NCBI GenBank assembly: GCA_963699175.1
Contig: OY969418.1
Span: 6,014,001-6,078,000, forward strand
DNA from: JACPYM01 sp963699175
GTDB lineage: Bacteria; Acidobacteriota; Blastocatellia; RBC074
Direction of reading: 5' to 3'
DNA length: 64,000 nucleotides
Position 1 is the first letter of the stretch; each line of letters begins with the position of its first letter. Below the pieces are notes generated by a model. That model had not been told where the DNA came from and searched no databases. It saw only the letters and a program-made list of their open reading frames with translations. Shown here in pieces: positions 61,972 to 64,000 of this stretch. The translations under genes and the position numbers were made by a program.

Positions 61972-62829
61972 ATGAATGAAGACAAGCGCTTTTACACGTT
62001 TGTATTTGCGCCTACGGCTAGCTCCCCCTTACGTAAATTTGCTGTTCCCCATAATGTTCTTTACGCCATTTTAGGTTTCGCAGTGGTTGGCTTTCTGACG
62101 ATTGCATACGGCGCATACCGCCTCTCGCAACACGCCTATATAGTGGCCAAGCTGAGCCTAATGCAGAATGAAAATCGCCGCCTGCGCGACGAAAATAACG
62201 AGGCTAAAGGCAACATGGATCGGTTGCAGAGCCGTTTGCTGGCGATTGAAGACACTTCGCGCAAACTGGCCGAGGCCTCCGGTATCACGCCGCCGCCGAG
62301 TGTGACAATGGGTAGTGGCGGCCCGGACGGCGCTGATATGGCCGAGCTTGAACTGAGCACTTCTTCGCTCGAAGCGCAATTGCGCAAATTGAAAGACGCC
62401 TTTGACCAAAATCAGGTCAGGCTCGCTTCGACGCCGAGCGGCTGGCCGGTGCGTGGCTATATCACTGATGGTTTCGGCATGCGCTCCAATCCATTTGGCG
62501 GCGGCGGGTCGGAATCTCACGCGGGTCTGGACATCTCCGCGCCCTTTGGCACGGCGATCAATGCGACGGCTGATGGCATCATCATCTTTGCCGGGTACGC
62601 TGGCGGTTATGGCAACGCAGTAGTGATAGATCATGGCTACGGCGTAACCACACGCTTCGGGCACATGTCGCGGATAGATGCCCAAGTAGGCGATCACGTC
62701 ACGCGTGGCAAACAGATTGGCGCAGTCGGCAGCACGGGCCGTTCAACCGCGCCACATTGCCATTATGAAGTGCGCCTGCAAGACCGCGCAGTCAACCCGA
62801 TGACCTACATCACCACCGCGCTACGGTAA
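61972..62829 (+). CDS. Membrane-anchored M23 metallopeptidase
   Basis: A 285-residue LytM/M23 protein that cuts peptidoglycan cross-links or activates amidases. One N-terminal membrane helix (VLYAILGFAVVGFLTIAYGAY) is followed by a coiled coil (about 60-105) and a C-terminal peptidase domain (about 160-280). Zinc and catalytic motifs are visible: SHAGLDISAPFG (H and D), TRFGHMSRIDAQVG and PHCHYEVRL (HxH). AAGGAG RBS. A hairpin terminator follows. Confidence 0.9.
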   Translation: MNEDKRFYTFVFAPTASSPLRKFAVPHNVLYAILGFAVVGFLTIAYGAYRLSQHAYIVAKLSLMQNENRRLRDENNEAKGNMDRLQSRLLAIEDTSRKLAEASGITPPPSVTMGSGGPDGADMAELELSTSSLEAQLRKLKDAFDQNQVRLASTPSGWPVRGYITDGFGMRSNPFGGGGSESHAGLDISAPFGTAINATADGIIIFAGYAGGYGNAVVIDHGYGVTTRFGHMSRIDAQVGDHVTRGKQIGAVGSTGRSTAPHCHYEVRLQDRAVNPMTYITTALR

Positions 62830-62867
62830 AAGCGCACTGGCTCAAGCAGTCTTTGCGCGAATATTCA

Positions 62868-62903
62868 AAAGGACTCGAGGTGTTTCCCACCCACGAGTCC
62901 TTT
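62868..62903 (+). terminator. Intrinsic terminator after the M23 gene
   Basis: AAAGGACTCG pairs with CGAGTCCTTT, with a second inner stem GGTG/CACC. A T-rich stretch (TTTCGCTTTTC) follows. Confidence 0.75.
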
Positions 62904-62937
62904 CGCTTTTCTAGTGGTTAACCACACGGCAAATCGT

Positions 62938-63348
62938 TTAGCGACTGCGCCGCGCGTGCTCTTTCAGAATGCAGCGATCCATCACCACCAGCAGACCGGC
63001 TTCCACCGCGCGCTGTGCCGCCGCGGCATCAATCACACCTTCTTGCAGCCAAACGGCTTTTGCGCCCAACTGAATTGCTTCATCCACGACCGCCCCCGCT
63101 TGCTCCGAGCGGCGGAACACATCCACCAAGTCCACCTCCTCCGGCACTTCGCTCAAGCTCGCATACGCTCGTTCGCCCAGCACGGCGCTCTCATTCGGAT
63201 TGACAGGAATGATGCGATAACCGTGCTGTTGCATATAACGCGCTACGCCGTAGCTCGGCCTGCTCGGATCGGATGAAAGCCCGACGACCGCGATGGTCTT
63301 GCACTCGGCCAAAATCTTTTCAATCACCTTCGGATCATTGATGCTCAT
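62938..63348 (-). CDS. YccU-type CoA-binding protein
   Basis: A 136-residue Rossmann-fold CoA-binding protein: KTIAVVGLSSDPSRPSYGVARYMQ at the N-terminus, IIPVNPNESAVLGERAYASL, and GAKAVWLQEGVIDAAAAQ with the C-terminal VMDRCILKEH. Full length for the YccU family. The small molecule bound and the role are not established. It lies 16 bp after the carB stop on the same strand, so cotranscription is likely. Confidence 0.9.
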   Translation of the reverse strand: MSINDPKVIEKILAECKTIAVVGLSSDPSRPSYGVARYMQQHGYRIIPVNPNESAVLGERAYASLSEVPEEVDLVDVFRRSEQAGAVVDEAIQLGAKAVWLQEGVIDAAAAQRAVEAGLLVVMDRCILKEHARRSR

Positions 63349-63364
63349 ATTTCAAATCTCGAAT

Positions 63365-64000
<636 letters not shown>

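Overview
The window reads as a chromosomal segment of a Gram-negative bacterium, most probably an Acidobacteriota member near Blastocatellia. The evidence is the gene content: a carboxypeptidase-regulatory/TonB-type giant outer-membrane receptor, a secreted VWA protein of the acidobacterial type, a Ser/Thr kinase fused to a formylglycine-enzyme-like domain, lipid A/Kdo genes (waaA, lpxK), an EF-P with an unmodifiable tip residue, and a moderately GC-rich composition. Taxonomy is inference; there is no rRNA in the window.

Layout. 0-8.4 kb: a NarL-type response regulator divergent from two paralogous hybrid PAS histidine kinases. 8.5-14.7 kb: a polyprenyl-phosphate glycosyltransferase, a YfhO-like membrane protein and the agmatine-to-putrescine pair aguB/aguA, split by a small element that carries a four-helix-bundle (S23) gene between 39-bp inverted repeats. 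14.9-19.3 kb: a tricorn-protease pseudogene, tRNA-Phe, dusB, an HD hydrolase, DedA and pta. 19.7-24.6 kb: an accessory two-gene module, a PfkB-like/AAA+/RyR protein followed by a SLOG protein with membrane helices; this resembles predicted nucleotide-sensing conflict systems. 24.7-28.3 kb: L-2-hydroxyglutarate oxidase, YmdB phosphoesterase and a serine hydrolase. 29-37.3 kb: Ser/Thr kinase, TonB-type receptor and a secreted protein of unknown role. 37.4-42 kb: efp, waaA, lpxK, Uma2 nuclease and xerC. 42-48.3 kb, minus strand: a six-gene run mazG, DUF2064, two ABC-2 permeases, M20 amidohydrolase, alkA.

48.5-52 kb contains the clearest hidden signal: a selenocysteine tRNA gene (selC) and, about 400 bp away on the other strand, a peroxiredoxin-like lipoprotein gene whose peroxidatic position is an in-frame UGA followed by a SECIS-like hairpin. 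Ordinary ORF calling breaks this gene in two. It is followed by a GHMP kinase, a second DedA and a palindromic MITE-like element. 52.4-64 kb: ROK protein, an IS transposase, lepA, a LON-domain protein, the yggS-yggT-yggU cluster, a VWA protein, an M23 peptidase, a YccU CoA-binding protein and the 3' end of carB.

Several intergenic regions carry a dispersed palindrome (core CCGACAAGCT...AGCTTGTCGG), three times as a two-hairpin composite with a conserved linker, like a BIME. One copy supplies the C-terminus of a protein. All functional calls are from reading the sequence; no database search was run.
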